Shown here in pieces: positions 1 through 11,521 of a stretch of 64,000 nucleotides of DNA. The stretch covers positions 1-64,000 of the forward strand of contig JAGTJM010000105.1 of NCBI GenBank assembly GCA_020747015.1, given 5' to 3'. Source of the stretch: Pyrenochaeta sp. MPI-SDFR-AT-0127 (lineage: Eukaryota; Ascomycota; Dothideomycetes; Pleosporales; Cucurbitariaceae). The position numbers and the translations under genes were made by a program. The notes below the pieces were generated by a model. It ran no database searches. It was given only the letters and a program-made list of their open reading frames with translations, and was not told the DNA's origin. Each line of letters begins with the position of its first letter. The stretch's first letter is position 1.

Positions 1-491
1 ACTGCTATAAAAAGTATCCAGAACTAAGACCTAGTATTAATAGTAAAAATAAGAATATAAATAATACTAGAGAAACTATACTTAGTACTAGTCTAAGCTA
101 TAAAGATAATAACAGTACTATAGACTTTATCTTAGATTCTAGAGCTACTATACATACTAGTTATATAAGAGAGTTATTTACTAGTATTAAACCTACTAAT
201 ATATCTATTAAGTGGGGTAATACTAATAATACTATTAAAGCTAGTGGTATAGGAGATATAGAACTCTATTTTACTAGTACTAAGAAAATAGTAAAACTAA
301 AAGACGTTCTATTTATTCCTAGCCTAGGGGTTAACTTATTAAGTCTTAGTCTTATAACTAAGAAAGACTATAAGTTATCTTTTAATAAAGATAATTGCTT
401 TATCTATATACCTAATAATACTTTATTAACTAAAGGAAGTTATAAAGGAGGTGTTAGTACTTTTAGTGTAAAAAGTACTAGGTCTATTAAT

Positions 492-1097
492 TGTAAAGAA
501 AGTAGGGAGAGGAGGAAGTAACTTTCTTTAATAAATAGAATAGCCTAGTGACCTAGATAGGCTAGCAGCGGCTTAGCTCTTAGGATAATAATAAAGATTG
601 CTTATATAAGCAGAAAGATATCTTAGATAGAAGGTAGGTAGGATAGAATAGATTGTTTGCTAGGTACAGATTTTAGATAAGAGGTACAGGCTATTATTAT
701 AGATAAAATATAGAAGTCTAGGTCTTACTAGACTAGACAGAGTTTTCTTTATAATAACTGTTTACGTATATAGTTACTGCAAACAGTTTATTATTATTAT
801 TAGTTCCTTTATTTCTAGCTGAAAATAGTAAATAAAGAATAAAGGAAAGTAACTTCCGCAAACAGGAGCTTATTCTGCAAGTAACAGCTTTAAGGCTTAA
901 GCTTAGAGTTAAGCTTTTTCCTTAATATCTCGCTTAATAGTAACGCTAGAATAATAAATTATATATTAATCTAATTAGATTTTATAGGCGAGTAAATCCT
1001 ACTAAGTTTTATTACCTAAGCTCTAATATAGCTTACGTAATTAGATAAAGAAAATAAGCTTAGATAGTTTAAGTATCTTAAGTATCTAAACTTTATA
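492..1097 (-). repeat. Nested solo LTR of the same Copia family, inverted
   Basis: This 606-bp block is the reverse complement of the 3' LTR at 4706-5294: ends match (TGTAAAGAAAGTAG here, CTACTTTCTTTATA there) and so does the stretch around AAGCTTAGATAGTTTAAG. It is flanked by the direct repeat TTAAT (487-491 and 1098-1102), a 5-bp LTR target-site duplication. Because only an LTR remains, the inserted element was reduced by LTR-LTR recombination. The host Copia frame resumes on its far side. Confidence 0.85.
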
Positions 1098-2278
1098 TTA
1101 ATCCTAATAGTTATATTAGAGGAGCTATTAATACTACTCTAACTATAGAGGATAATATAGACAAAGCTATTAGTCTAGAGGATATTAATAATAACCCTAG
1201 TAGTTCTATAATTCCTAGTAATAACGAGGAATTAGTATATAATAAAAATACTATAGAACTTATATATAATAGGCTAGGGTATATTAGTCTAAAGGCTATT
1301 AAACAGCTTATTAATAAGACTAAAGGAGTAGATCTAGATCTAAAAGATATAGAGACAGCTAGGGTATCCTTAGATAATTGCTTAGTCTGTATTAAGGCTA
1401 AGCTAACTAAGAATATAAATAAAGAACCTAGTACTAAAGTCTTAGGCTATCTAGATCTAATCTATATAGATATAGGAGGACCTATAACTCCTAGAACTTT
1501 TAGAGGTTATAAATACTATATAACTTTTAGAGATAGTTATACTAAGTACTTAGTTATTAAGCTTCTTAAAACTAGAAAGAATACTAGAGAAGTTATAGAA
1601 AGTACTATAGTAGAACTAGAACTAGAGGCGATAAATAATAGTAATAACCCTAATATAAATAATAACTTTAATAATAATAAAGTTAAGGCTCTATAGCTAG
1701 ATAATGAATTTAAATCTAAAGATTTAGATAGTTATTTATCTAATAAAGGGATAGAAACTAGATATTCTGCGCCTTATACTCCTGAACAAAATGGAGCTGC
1801 AGAAATTATTAATAGAGTACTACTAAATAAAGTAAGAGCTCTATTAATAACTAGTAATTTACCTAATAATTTATAGGGAGAAGCTATTTTAACAGCTACT
1901 TATCTATATAATAGAACTCCTAGTAGTTCTATTAGTTTTAATACCCCTTATTATTTAAAATATAAAGAACTACCTAATCTAAGTAATCTTAGAATTTGGG
2001 GATCTTTAACTTACTATAAGGAGCCTATAAGCTTCCTTAAGAAACTAGATAATAGAGCTATACCTTACTATCTAATAGGCTATAAGGGCTCTAATATCTA
2101 TAAATTATATAATCCTAGTACTAATAAGTCTATATATACTAGAGATTGTAAAATTATAGAGGGTTACTACTATAAACAAAATAATAGTAGTAATATAAAT
2201 AAGATTTTTACTAAACTAGAAGATCTTAGACTAGGTTCTAATATAGATAAAATAACTAAATCTATAGAACATAATAGT

Positions 2279-2395
2279 CTAGAACCTAGTAATCTAGATA
2301 ATAGTCTAGATAATAGTCTAGAACCTAGTAATCTAGATAATAGTCTAGATAATAGTCTAGAACCTAGTAATCTAGATAATAATCTAGATATAATT
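2279..2395 (+). repeat. 39-bp in-frame tandem repeat, about three copies
   Basis: Between the integrase and RT regions of the Copia polyprotein a 39-bp unit (starting CTAGAACCTAGTAATC) is repeated about three times. It encodes a Leu-Glu-Pro-Ser-Asn-Leu-Asp-Asn type repeat in the linker. The unit is a multiple of three, so copy-number change would keep the frame. Confidence 0.75.
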
Positions 2396-4705
2396 AACTC
2401 TGAAGAATCTGAAGACGAGTTAATTAAGACTATAACTAAACCTAAGAAAATCTTTAAACCTCTAAAACCTAAGGTAATAGAAGATAATTATTCTGAAGAC
2501 GAATTAGTAAATAATACTTCTATTATTAAGGATAACTATAGTATTTTAAGTACTTCTATTATAAGAGAAGATACTAATACTAATATTATAGATAATAACT
2601 TACTAGAGACTATAACTAATAGTTCTAGTAAAGTAGATATTTATAATAATACTATCTTAAAATATATATTAAATATATATAATAATACTATTTTAGAACC
2701 TACTAGTTTTAAGGAGGTATTATTAAGAAAAGATAAAGATCTCTATCTAAAAGCTATATACTTAGAAGTAGACGATCTACTTAATAATAATACTTGGAAA
2801 CTAGTGACTAGGCCTAATAATATAGCTGATAAAGCTGTTTTAAGAGGTAGATGGGTCCTAAATAAAAAGTATAACCTAGATAATACTATTAAAAAGTATA
2901 AGGCTAGGTAGGTAGCTAAAGGCTTTCTACAATAATATAATATAAATTATAAAGAAACCTTTACTTCTACTAGTAAACCTAGTATTATTAGATTACTATT
3001 ATCTATTTTTAGCTATCTAGACTAGGAAATATATGCTTAGGATATTAAAAAGCGTTTCCTAATGCGGAAATAGATAATAATAATATATATATTCAGCTAC
3101 CTATAGGCTTTAAAAGCTATATCCTAGATAAATTTCTAGATAATAAAGACCTTAATAATAAAGAACTACTAGAAGCTATCTATCTAGCTAAATAAACTAA
3201 GAACTATAATACTATAGTTTATAATCTAAATAAAGCACTATACGGTTTAAAACAAGCTAGTAGACAGTGGTAGCTATTTTTAACTAAAATCTTAGAAGAC
3301 TTAGGTTTTAGTACTCTAAAAATAGATAATAGTATTTTTATTCATAATACTAGCCCTATTATACTAGCTACACACGTAGACGATATACTAGTATTTAGTA
3401 AAGATATAGATCTAATAGATAGACTATATAAAAACTTAACTAGTATATCTAAATTAGCTGTTAGTAATCTAGGAGAAATAAAACAGTTCTTAGGCGTTGA
3501 AATAATTAGAGATAGATCTAAGAAATCTATAATTATAACGCAAAGAAGCTTTATTTCTAAGATTCTAGCTAAATATAATAAACTAGATAATAAAGATAAA
3601 GATCTACCTATACCTCTAGGTATTAAACTATCTAAAAATCTAGAAACTAGTAAACTAGAAGATATTAATAGATACCAACAAGAACTAGGATCTCTTATCT
3701 ATCTTACTATTTTTACTAGGCCAGATCTAGTACAATCTATTAATTATTAGCTCGTTTTATGTCTAATCCTAGCGTAGAACACTATAAATATTTAAATAAT
3801 ATTTGGAGCTATCTATTAAAAACTAGATACCTAGGTCTAGACTTAACTCTAGAGTCTATACAACCTGAATCGATTATTAAAACTCAAAATAAAGACTTAA
3901 TATATAGTAACTATATAAATAAGACTATTAATAATAAATATAATACTACTAATAGTATTAATTTATTAGGAGTTAGCGATTTAGATTGGGGGGGTGATAT
4001 AGATTCTAGAAAGTCTACTACAGGCAATATATTTTTATTTAATAATAATAAAAATAACTATAATAATAGCGTAGCTATTAGCTGGCTATCTAAATTGCAA
4101 AAGACAGTAGCTCTTAGTTCTGCAGAAGCTGAATATATAGCTCTAAAAGAAGCTACTAAAGAATCTTTATATTTACAAAATTTTATAAAAGAGCTATTTA
4201 ATTATAAGTCTATTAATAAATACTCTATATTTAATAAAGTAAATATAATTAAAACAGATAGTTTATCTGCTATAGAACTAGCTAAAAACCCTATTTATCA
4301 CGCTAGGACTAAGCACGTAGATATAACCTATCACTTTGTAAGAGATAATCTACTAAAAAATAATATAGATCTAGTATACGAGAATACTAGTACTATATTA
4401 GCAGATATCCTTACTAAGCCTACTAGTTTACCTAAGTTTTTAGACTTTAAAACTAGAATTAATCTTATAGATACTAAGGACTTATAACTAGTTACTATTT
4501 ATAAGTTACTTATTAAATAAGAATAAGGCTTTAAGGCTTAAAGAAGGAAAAAACTATAAAAAATAATAATCCTTAGTTTTTATAAAGCCTATTATTTAAA
4601 GATTTAATAATAAAAAATATATAGAAGTTCTAGAAATATAGTCTAGAAATACTATATATAAAAATATATAAAAATATTAAGTTATAAGAAATAAGCTTAA
4701 GGGGG

Positions 4706-5294
4706 TGTATAAAGTTTAGATACTTAAGGTACTTAAACTATCTAAGCTTATTTTCTTTATTTAATTACGTAAGCTATGTTAGAGCTTAGGTAATAATATT
4801 TAGTAGGATTTACTCACCTATAAATTCTAATTAGAATAGTATATAGTTTATTATTATAGCGCTAGTATTAAGCGAGTTATTAAGAAAAAGGTTAAGACCT
4901 CAGTTAAGGTTATCCTTAAGGATAAGGTTATCCTTAGGTCTTAGACCTAGATATTATTAACCTTAGGAAGACCTAAGGCTATAGTTAGGCTATAGTTAGC
5001 CTTAGAGGATAAGGTTAGCTTAAGGGAAATAGTTAGCCTATAGTTAGGCTAAAGATATCCGTAAGAAGGAGGAAGAATCTATCTATAAGTAGAGATCTAT
5101 CCTACCTACTTATCCTGTACCTAGCAACGAATCTATTATATCCTACCTACCTTTTATCTATCTAAGATATTATTCTACTTATATAAGTAATCTTTATTTA
5201 TCCTAAGAGCTAAGCCGCTACTAGCCTATCTAGGTCACTAGGCTATTTTTATTATTAAAGAAAGTTACCTCCTCCTCTCTCTACTTTCTTTATA
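4706..5294 (+). repeat. Copia 3' LTR
   Basis: Starts TGTATAAAGTTTAG directly after the purine tract at 4699-4705 and ends CTACTTTCTTTATA (ancestral TACA, last C changed by RIP). Boundaries are supported by the inverted solo copy at 492-1097, which has clean target duplications. Confidence 0.82.
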
Positions 5295-5335
5295 ATCCTT
5301 ACTACGACTAATACTCTAATATAGAACTTTTTAAG

Positions 5336-6475
5336 GAGAAGAAGCTAGAATAGGAGTAGTAATAACTAGAATAGGCGTAATAATAGGAGTAGCGGGCTTA
5401 GGAATAGACTAAGTAATAGGCTAAGAAGAAGATAAAAAGCCTATTAGAAGAGTAATAGGCTAAGAACTAGACTATATAGGAAAGCTCTAAGTAGAATTAC
5501 TAAAAGTAGCCTATATCTAAGAGAATAAAGGTATATTTTACTAATTAAAGACTTCTAGAAGACTAGCCTAAGCCCTAAAACTAGGTTAAAGAGTTACTAA
5601 ATTAATCTACTTAAAGATATCTAGCTTATAAGTAGGAGGTAAAACTAGCTTAATAGTAGAGAAAGTACTAAGTAAGTACTTCTTCTCCTTAAACTACTTA
5701 CTTACCTAGTATCTATAATTAATAAAAGCCCTTCTTAAGGATTAAGATTACTTACCTTAAGATTATTAGAGCTATAAATAAAGTTTATAACCTAGTACTT
5801 ATAGTAAGGACTATAATTTAGTAAGAAATAGATAGATAATAATTATAAAATAAAGTTACCTAATCTTCTTATAAACGTAAGAGATATAGCGCGTATAGCG
5901 CTTACTCTTACTATCTACACGATTAAAGTAGATCCTATTATAAGTACTATATAGAAAAGCTTTCGTATAAGGTATATAGCTTATAGATTACTTAGCTCTA
6001 GCCTTTATATCCTTCTTTATTATAGTTGTAGGTATCTTTAGAGCTATAGACGCGCGACTAGAGTAGAGTAACTTCTAAGGAGTTATAGGATTAGGATTAG
6101 TTTAAGTATAGGAGTAAGTAGAGTAATAAGGAGGCTTATCCTTAGACTAGAGCTTATTAATAGATAAGGTTTTAGAATAAAACACGCGAAGCTAAGTAGT
6201 ATAATTAGGCTTAGGAAGCTTAAAGCGGATCGCAGCTTTATAAGCTTATATCTAAGTAGCGCGCTTATTAGTAGAGAGTTTAGGACTATTCTAATTATAA
6301 GTTAGTATATAGAAAAAGGAATAAAGCTTAAAGATTATATACTATAATTAATATAGTTTAAGGTTAAGGAAAGAAGGAGGAAGAGTATAGGAGGGTAGGT
6401 TTATATACTTACTAAAGGGGCGCTAGATTATATAGAGCTACCTTTACCTTTATAAGATTAAAATAAGAGCCGCCC
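5336..6475 (+). pseudogene. Unidentified Gln-rich coding relic, RIP-degraded
   Basis: One reading frame stays interpretable for about 380 codons if the very frequent TAA/TAG codons are taken as former CAA/CAG. It begins with a charged, Gln-rich, coiled-coil-like stretch, then passes through readable segments such as LRIKITYLKIIRAINK and SYYKYYIEKLSYKVY. There are no TGA stops in the frame, as expected when all stops come from Gln or Trp codons by RIP. No family was recognised. It lies directly after the Copia LTR and may be internal sequence of an older transposon. Confidence 0.4.
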
Positions 6476-6589
6476 TTACTTTATTAATTAGATTATATAG
6501 AGCCGCTCTTACCTTATTAATTAGATTAAATAGTAATATTATAATTTACACTAGATTAAATAGAGCTGCCTTTACCTTTAAGAGATTAA

Positions 6590-7203
6590 AATTTTTAAAT
6601 AAGCTATACACTTACCTTTATCTTAATATTATTAGATTAGAATAAAGATTACGTAATTAAGTAAATAGATATAGATAATTACTAGAAAATTACTTAAGAA
6701 TTATAATCTAATACTTAAAGGATAAGACCTAGACTAAGGATAAAGTAGGATTACGTAGATCTAAAGAATAAGATTAGGAATAGAAATCCCTACTCTACTA
6801 TAGATTATTACTCTAAGGAGAGCTAATCTAAGGGGTATATTATAGAGGAAGATCTCTCTTATAAGTAGAAGTAGAAGAGTAATCTAACTAATAATATAGA
6901 ATAGGAGTATAGAAGATATACTAATTAAAAAGATAGATTAGATTAAGTATCCTCTAATCTAAGGGTATATAGTCTAGACTTCGTAACTTAGCTTTCTTAG
7001 CCAGAGATTAATCTTATCTACTAATCTTTCTCTAAGCTTAGCGCACTCCTATAAGATTTTATTATAAAGGCGAAGATTATAGATTTAAGAATTAGAAGAT
7101 ATTTTATCTTATATATTACCTAAATATAGGGTACTATATACTATAAACTAACTTAGTAATAGACTATATAATCTAAGATAGATCTTAGGAAGGAGGGAGA
7201 TAG
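6590..7203 (+). repeat. Degraded repeat (family B) with a short coding-like relic, ending at an old LTR
   Basis: 6590-6740 is repeated in inverted orientation at 15997-16139 (shared TTTTTAAATAAGCTATA, TTAATATTATTAGATTA and ATAATCTAATACTTAAAG). The rest (about 6640-7200) reads as a coding-like frame with RIP stops but no recognisable family. It ends in GGAAGGAGGGAGATAG, which matches the purine tract before the 3' LTR of the young Gypsy element (29705-29715), so this is probably the 3' internal end of a related, older element. Confidence 0.55.
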
Positions 7204-7617
7204 TATTATAATTCTAGTTTTAGGAGTAAGGACGCGTCCTATAGAGATACTCTAGGCTAACTATAAGTACTACTATAGGCGCTAATATAAGGCGAAGCCC
7301 TAGGTATATAACTACTTACTAGGCTAAGGACGAGTACTTACTATATACGCGATAAGTATAATAAGTACTTACTATATATATAATAAGCGTAATAAGTATA
7401 TTATATATATAGATAAGAGTAATATACCCTTATAGTATATTATAATTAACCTTAAGTTATTATTAAATACTACTATTTAATACTTAGAACTACTTTAACT
7501 TACTTATCTATCTCTACTTACTCTAATCTAGAAGCTTACTAAGAAAGGGCTCCTTAGTAACACTAGCTACTTTATATTATAGCCACTCTACTAAGGATAC
7601 TAAACCCCCTTTTAACA
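7204..7617 (+). repeat. Old Gypsy-family LTR, RIP-degraded
   Basis: Aligns by eye with the young Gypsy LTR (23375-23800): the last 210 bp match through TTATTATTAAATACTACTATTTAATACTTAGAACTAC and end in CCTTTTAACA. It carries dense CpA-to-TpA changes and is about 12 bp shorter. The first 200 bp are much more diverged. Confidence 0.78.
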
Positions 7618-9196
7618 CCTATATTAGTAGAAGATATAGCTAAGCTAGCTAGTACTATAGAGCTAAAGGCTAAAGTAGTATAAACTAGTAAAGAGTAGGT
7701 TAAGGATAATAAGGTTCTACTAAGGCTATAGAGAGCCCTAGTAGCGTAGATATAGTAGTAGAAGTTCTAGGCTAATAGCTTTTTTAGATAGATTTAGGTA
7801 GGCTTATATAGGTAGGTACCTAATATACTATATTTTCTAGTAATAATTAGAGTATTTATTTATTACTATTATATTCTTACTCTTAAAAATATTAGGTATT
7901 AGCTAGTATTACTATACTTACGTTTAGTCTAAAGGTTATACCTATTTTTAAGAAGTATTAAAGCCTATAGTTACTATAACTATTATTATATCTACGCTAT
8001 CCTTATATTTATTTATACCTTACTAATTATACTAGTTATTATTATACCTTATTATATAAGCTATTATTATACTCTTTTATACTATTTTTTACTATAAACG
8101 CGTAGAGTTTTATCTAAAGCGTAAGAGTTATATTAACTACTTTACTAGTAAGCTATAGGAGGAATAATAGCTAAAGAGGTAGTTAAATAGCTAGGTATAA
8201 TAGTAAAGAGGGTTTTAGAGGAGTAGGAAAGAAGCTATAAGAGATATATATAAGATATTTATCTTAGAGATATTAGCTTATTAAAATTACCTAGAGGATT
8301 ATAGTACTATAGGTATATAAGCTATAGACTTAGTTTACTTACTCTTCTAATTAGATTCCTAATAGTAATTATTATATAGGATATACTAATAGCGTTTAAG
8401 TATAACCCTAATTTTTCCTTAATTAGAAGATACTAAGTAGGGTAGTAATATTATATAAATTATCCTTATATTACTACTATAGGGCTAAGGATAGTCTATA
8501 AGCGCGTTAGTATAGGTATAGGGTTCGATACTACTATATTATAAGTATTAGGAGTTATATAGCCTTTATTATAGATCTATAGTAGAGGAGTCCTACTATA
8601 TTAGTATATAAGGCACTCTATAAATAAGACGTAGAGGTAATAATAACCTAGTAATTTTCTACTAGTAAGTTATTAGGTTAAAGATAATAACCCTCTGTAT
8701 AGAATCTAAGCTACGTAGTATAAATATCTAGTTATAGTAAGGGGTTTTATTACTTTGAAGTCTAGGTACCTATAGTTTTTCTCGCTACGGAGTGATTCTC
8801 GCTACATAGTAGGGGATATTAGAGCCTTTCATCATAATGTAAAGCCTTTTCTACCTTAGTATAGATATTAGCGTCCTTAGTAGAGTTAGAAAGATAAAAC
8901 CAAAGTCTATCTTAAAGGTTATAGACTAATATAGCACCTAATTTTGAAAAAGAATGCTGTATTTAAAGGCTACACGAGTCCTTCTTCTCCCTAAACCTCT
9001 ACCTCCTGTTCTAGCCTTCTGTAACCTCCTACTCTATCTTACGTCCTCCTATAGCTTTCGACTTCTTTTAAGCCCAGCCACCGATATGACCGCAGAATAC
9101 GAGTCTGTTCATCAGCAATCCAAAGGCTATGGTGATAAATGACCTACCTCTTCTCAAACTATAAACGACAGTCAGCTTCAGGGGAAGTGGTTGTGA
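7618..9196. other. AT-rich RIP zone and boundary to the first gene island
   Basis: No intact gene. 7620-8640 shows long stretches that read through with RIP-type stops on the plus strand, including a hydrophobic stretch about 7850-8110, but no family is recognisable. Composition changes to normal near 8,820-8,950, and 8,950-9,196 is non-coding apart from short chance ORFs. Confidence 0.55.
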
Positions 9197-10063
9197 AAGA
9201 CTGTTCTGATTACAGGTTACTCCACGGGGATTGGCATTGAGGCTGCAAGAATCATCTTTCAGCCTGGTGCTACGTTTCGGGACTTGGAGGAGAAGGCAAA
9301 GCCAGCACTTGGCGATATCCAGGAAAACGACCTGGTCCATCTCCTTGAACTTGATCTTGCATCGCTACTTAGCGTTCGCAAGTGCTAAGATGCTTTCTTA
9401 GCAAGCAATACTAATCTCAGCATTCTTATTGCAAATGCTGGCGTTATGGCGACTCTAGAGGGGCGTACTATCGATGGCCTTGAAACCCAATTTGGCACCA
9501 ACCACCTCGCTCACTTCTTATTAAATCAATTCCTCCTACCCACAGTGCTACTATCAAGCCCTATAGAGTTTTAGTAACGTATTATCATACTTTCATCTTC
9601 TTCTCATCGGCACGGAGGAATCAACTTCACGAATCTCAACTTTGAGGGAGAGTACCACACCTGGTTGGCTTGCGCTCAGAGCAAGACTGCCAGTCTGTAT
9701 ACTGCAGTCGAACTCGAGCGCCTCTACGGACACAGAGGCCTTTATGCGTGGGCCGTAAACCCAGGCATTGTCTCTACCTCTTTGACGAAGCACTTGAAAG
9801 ACAAAGAGGTCCTTGAACAATGGGGTCAAGGCGTCGAAGTAGGAAACGCGATAAATAGTGTAGAGTAGGATGCAGCTACTTTGGTTTGGACAGCCACTGC
9901 GAAAGCCATGGAAGGTCAAGGAGGGCTGTACCCCGAGCATTGTCAAATGTCAAAGCCAACCAAGCCAAATCCAAAAGGGCATGAACCCGGCTATGTAGCG
10001 CACACATACGACAAATCAAATGCACGAGTACTGTTAGGAAAGTCTTTGGAGTTGTTTGAATAA
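9197..10063 (+). pseudogene. Short-chain dehydrogenase/reductase pseudogene
   Basis: One frame shows a classical SDR of the retinol-dehydrogenase/WWOX-like kind. It has a cofactor motif (VLITGYSTGIG, canonical TGxxxGIG) at its very start, ANAGVMA in the middle, HLAHFLLN, and the PGIV motif (WAVNPGIVSTSL) after the active site. The frame is interrupted by TGA just before the glycine motif, TAA near 9386, TAG-TAA near 9570 and TAG at 9866-9868. The active-site YxxxK is damaged: the frame reads CAQSK where AYGQSK is usual, so the catalytic Tyr is Cys. No start codon fits. The gene is dead but only point-mutated, and is far less AT-biased than the flanking repeats. Confidence 0.85.
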
Positions 10064-10111
10064 GTTACATGATAGTCACGTTGTTGCTAATGTTAACGTG
10101 TTTCCTCTCAG

Positions 10112-10204
10112 CGGCGCCTGGAGCTGCAAGTGATGGGGATGAGCAAGAGGGTGCTTGGGGACGAGCATCCCTCTATACTAATTAGCATGGTCAATCATGC
10201 ATAT
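10112..10204 (+). pseudogene. TPR (kinesin-light-chain/NLR type) fragment
   Basis: About 30 codons read RRLELQVMGMSKRVLGDEHP followed by SILISMVNHA, the tetratricopeptide signature of fungal NB-ARC/TPR proteins (usual form: LExQVxExxKRVLGxEHPxTLxSMxNLA). It is preceded by CTCTCAG, which looks like an intron acceptor. Nothing else of such a gene is present, so this is a relic. Confidence 0.7.
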
Positions 10205-11521
10205 ACGCCGAGATCACAAAGTCACGGCGAGGATGTTTCGTTCCACCAGCGTTAACGTTGTCGAGGACTGCATAACACTGCTAATGAAAACATGCTTCAA
10301 AGCGCGGCAACGAGGTACTAAAATTCACCTTCCAGACACAGAATCCTCGCTTAAAATTTTGGATTCGTGGCAGATAGAGAGCATAGAGACAGGGGTTTAA
10401 AGCTGTAACAAATGTTTGTTATCAGCTTAGTGTAAATCCAGGGTAAATAGAACGAAGTCAGCATTGCTTATGAGCGATGACACGAAAACATACGCAAGTT
10501 TGCAACCAACGTCGCCGCCAGTTGCCCGGAGGGTGATTGCCCCACACTGACCGCGGAGTTGTGGGTTTCTAACCAGATGGGAGGGTTGAAAGCGCCAAGA
10601 TGAGAAAGGTAGCTGCCACGCTTCTATTTAGCGAAGGTTCACGACTGCATACCTAGTTGAAAACTGCACAACTATGCCAGGATTATAGGGCGACATAGGC
10701 GCAAGTAAATGCAGCTACTTGTTACTAAGGAAGTCACGCTAGTATGGAGTGAATCGCGATGCAGGTTAAGCTCTGGATCGCCGAAATTCAGCTTTATGAG
10801 AATTCGCAAGCATGAGCCTTGTCATTAGGGCTCGCAGTAATCACTACATAGAGTTAAGCGTCACGCAGATTGAGTGTGACCTCTCTAAACTGGAAGAAGG
10901 TGCAATAGCATGAAGCAGACTCGTTCTACCTTTCTGCTCGTTGAAGACATCTACAAATAGCTTAGCCGAAACCTCCAGTGCTACCAGCAATTGCGACGTT
11001 GAAACTTTTCATTGGCTGTTATCAAGAGGGACGGAGAACGTAATTGTAGTACAAGAGTTATTCTTCAGTGCTGAGTGTAGCAGCACATGTATGTGATTAT
11101 ATCAAAGCTTTTGCCGACCCTAGGACTTGAGTTCAGAGAGGCTATGTATTTGTGAGCCGAGCTCCCCGTCTTGCGCGGCCTGCTTCACAATTCCACAGCC
11201 CACACTGTCCATTCATCTTCGGCGATAAGAGCTCGGGGCCTTCTTACCCCATAACTCCTATTTCCATGTTCGTTGTGGGCCGGACAAACAGCCCCGAGCT
11301 TGATGATCTCTAACCCGGCACCTCTAGCCCGTCAATCAAATCTTGCCGCATATATATCCGCTTGCTGGCCCTAACGTTATGCTTAACCCGAAAGGGTAAA
11401 GGGCGGATTCGATGACTGCGTGGTCAAAGCTTCATTTCCAACCATTTCACCGTTTTCTATCATCATCATTGTGCACGCACTTGAATTTTACCTTTGCAGA
11501 TTTGACATAACGAGAAGCTCA
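10205..11521. other. Intergenic, no gene recognised
   Basis: About 1.3 kb of balanced composition upstream of the bZIP gene. Only short ORFs without recognisable content. It contains the perfect 10-bp inverted repeat AGCTCGGGGC (11230-11239) / GCCCCGAGCT (11291-11300) and the left arm of the long inverted repeat described at 11373-11405. Both could belong to the promoter of the bZIP gene. Confidence 0.5.
11373..11405 (+). repeat. Left arm of a 32-33 bp inverted repeat
   Basis: AACGTTATGCTTAACCCGAAAG plus GGTAAAGGGCG is found again, inverted, at 14249-14280. The first 22 bp are identical; the inner part differs by one indel and one or two substitutions. The two arms bracket 2.8 kb containing the bZIP gene and an SDR relic. 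Confidence 0.8.

Larger units (their letters stand above)
1..4487 (+). pseudogene. Copia pol polyprotein relic
   Basis: Before the nested LTR the frame reads an aspartic protease with LDSRATIHT (ancestral DSGA) near 130-165. After it come an NRLGYIS pre-integrase motif near 1270, an integrase core (YLDLIYIDIGGP, then LDNEF, then PEQNGAAE near 1450-1800), and an RT with RGRWVLNKK, YGLKQASRQW and HVDDILVF (near 2850-3400). RNase H follows with LSSAEAEYIAL and ILADILTKP. The longest intact stretch is 3759-4487 (242 codons, RNase H and tail). Stops inside conserved motifs, for example KYKAR-stop-VAKGF where Trp is expected, fit TGG to TAG changes. A 606-bp LTR insertion splits protease from integrase. 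Confidence 0.92.
1..5294 (+). mobile_element. Ty1/Copia LTR retrotransposon, RIP-degraded, 5' end outside the window
   Basis: The domain order protease, GAG-pre-integrase, integrase, reverse transcriptase, RNase H identifies a Copia-type element on the plus strand. It ends with a purine-rich tract (AAGGGGG) next to a 589-bp 3' LTR at 4706-5294; the 5' LTR lies upstream of base 1. Almost all CpA/TpG dinucleotides have become TpA and the reading frame is broken by many TAA/TAG stops at expected Gln or Trp positions, the signature of RIP. The element is also interrupted by a solo LTR of the same family in the opposite orientation (492-1097). It is certainly non-functional. Confidence 0.93.

Noticed and set aside
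11230..11300. AGCTCGGGGC / GCCCCGAGCT inverted pair as a regulator operator
   Set aside because: Single occurrence and no partner regulator; recorded only within the intergenic entry.
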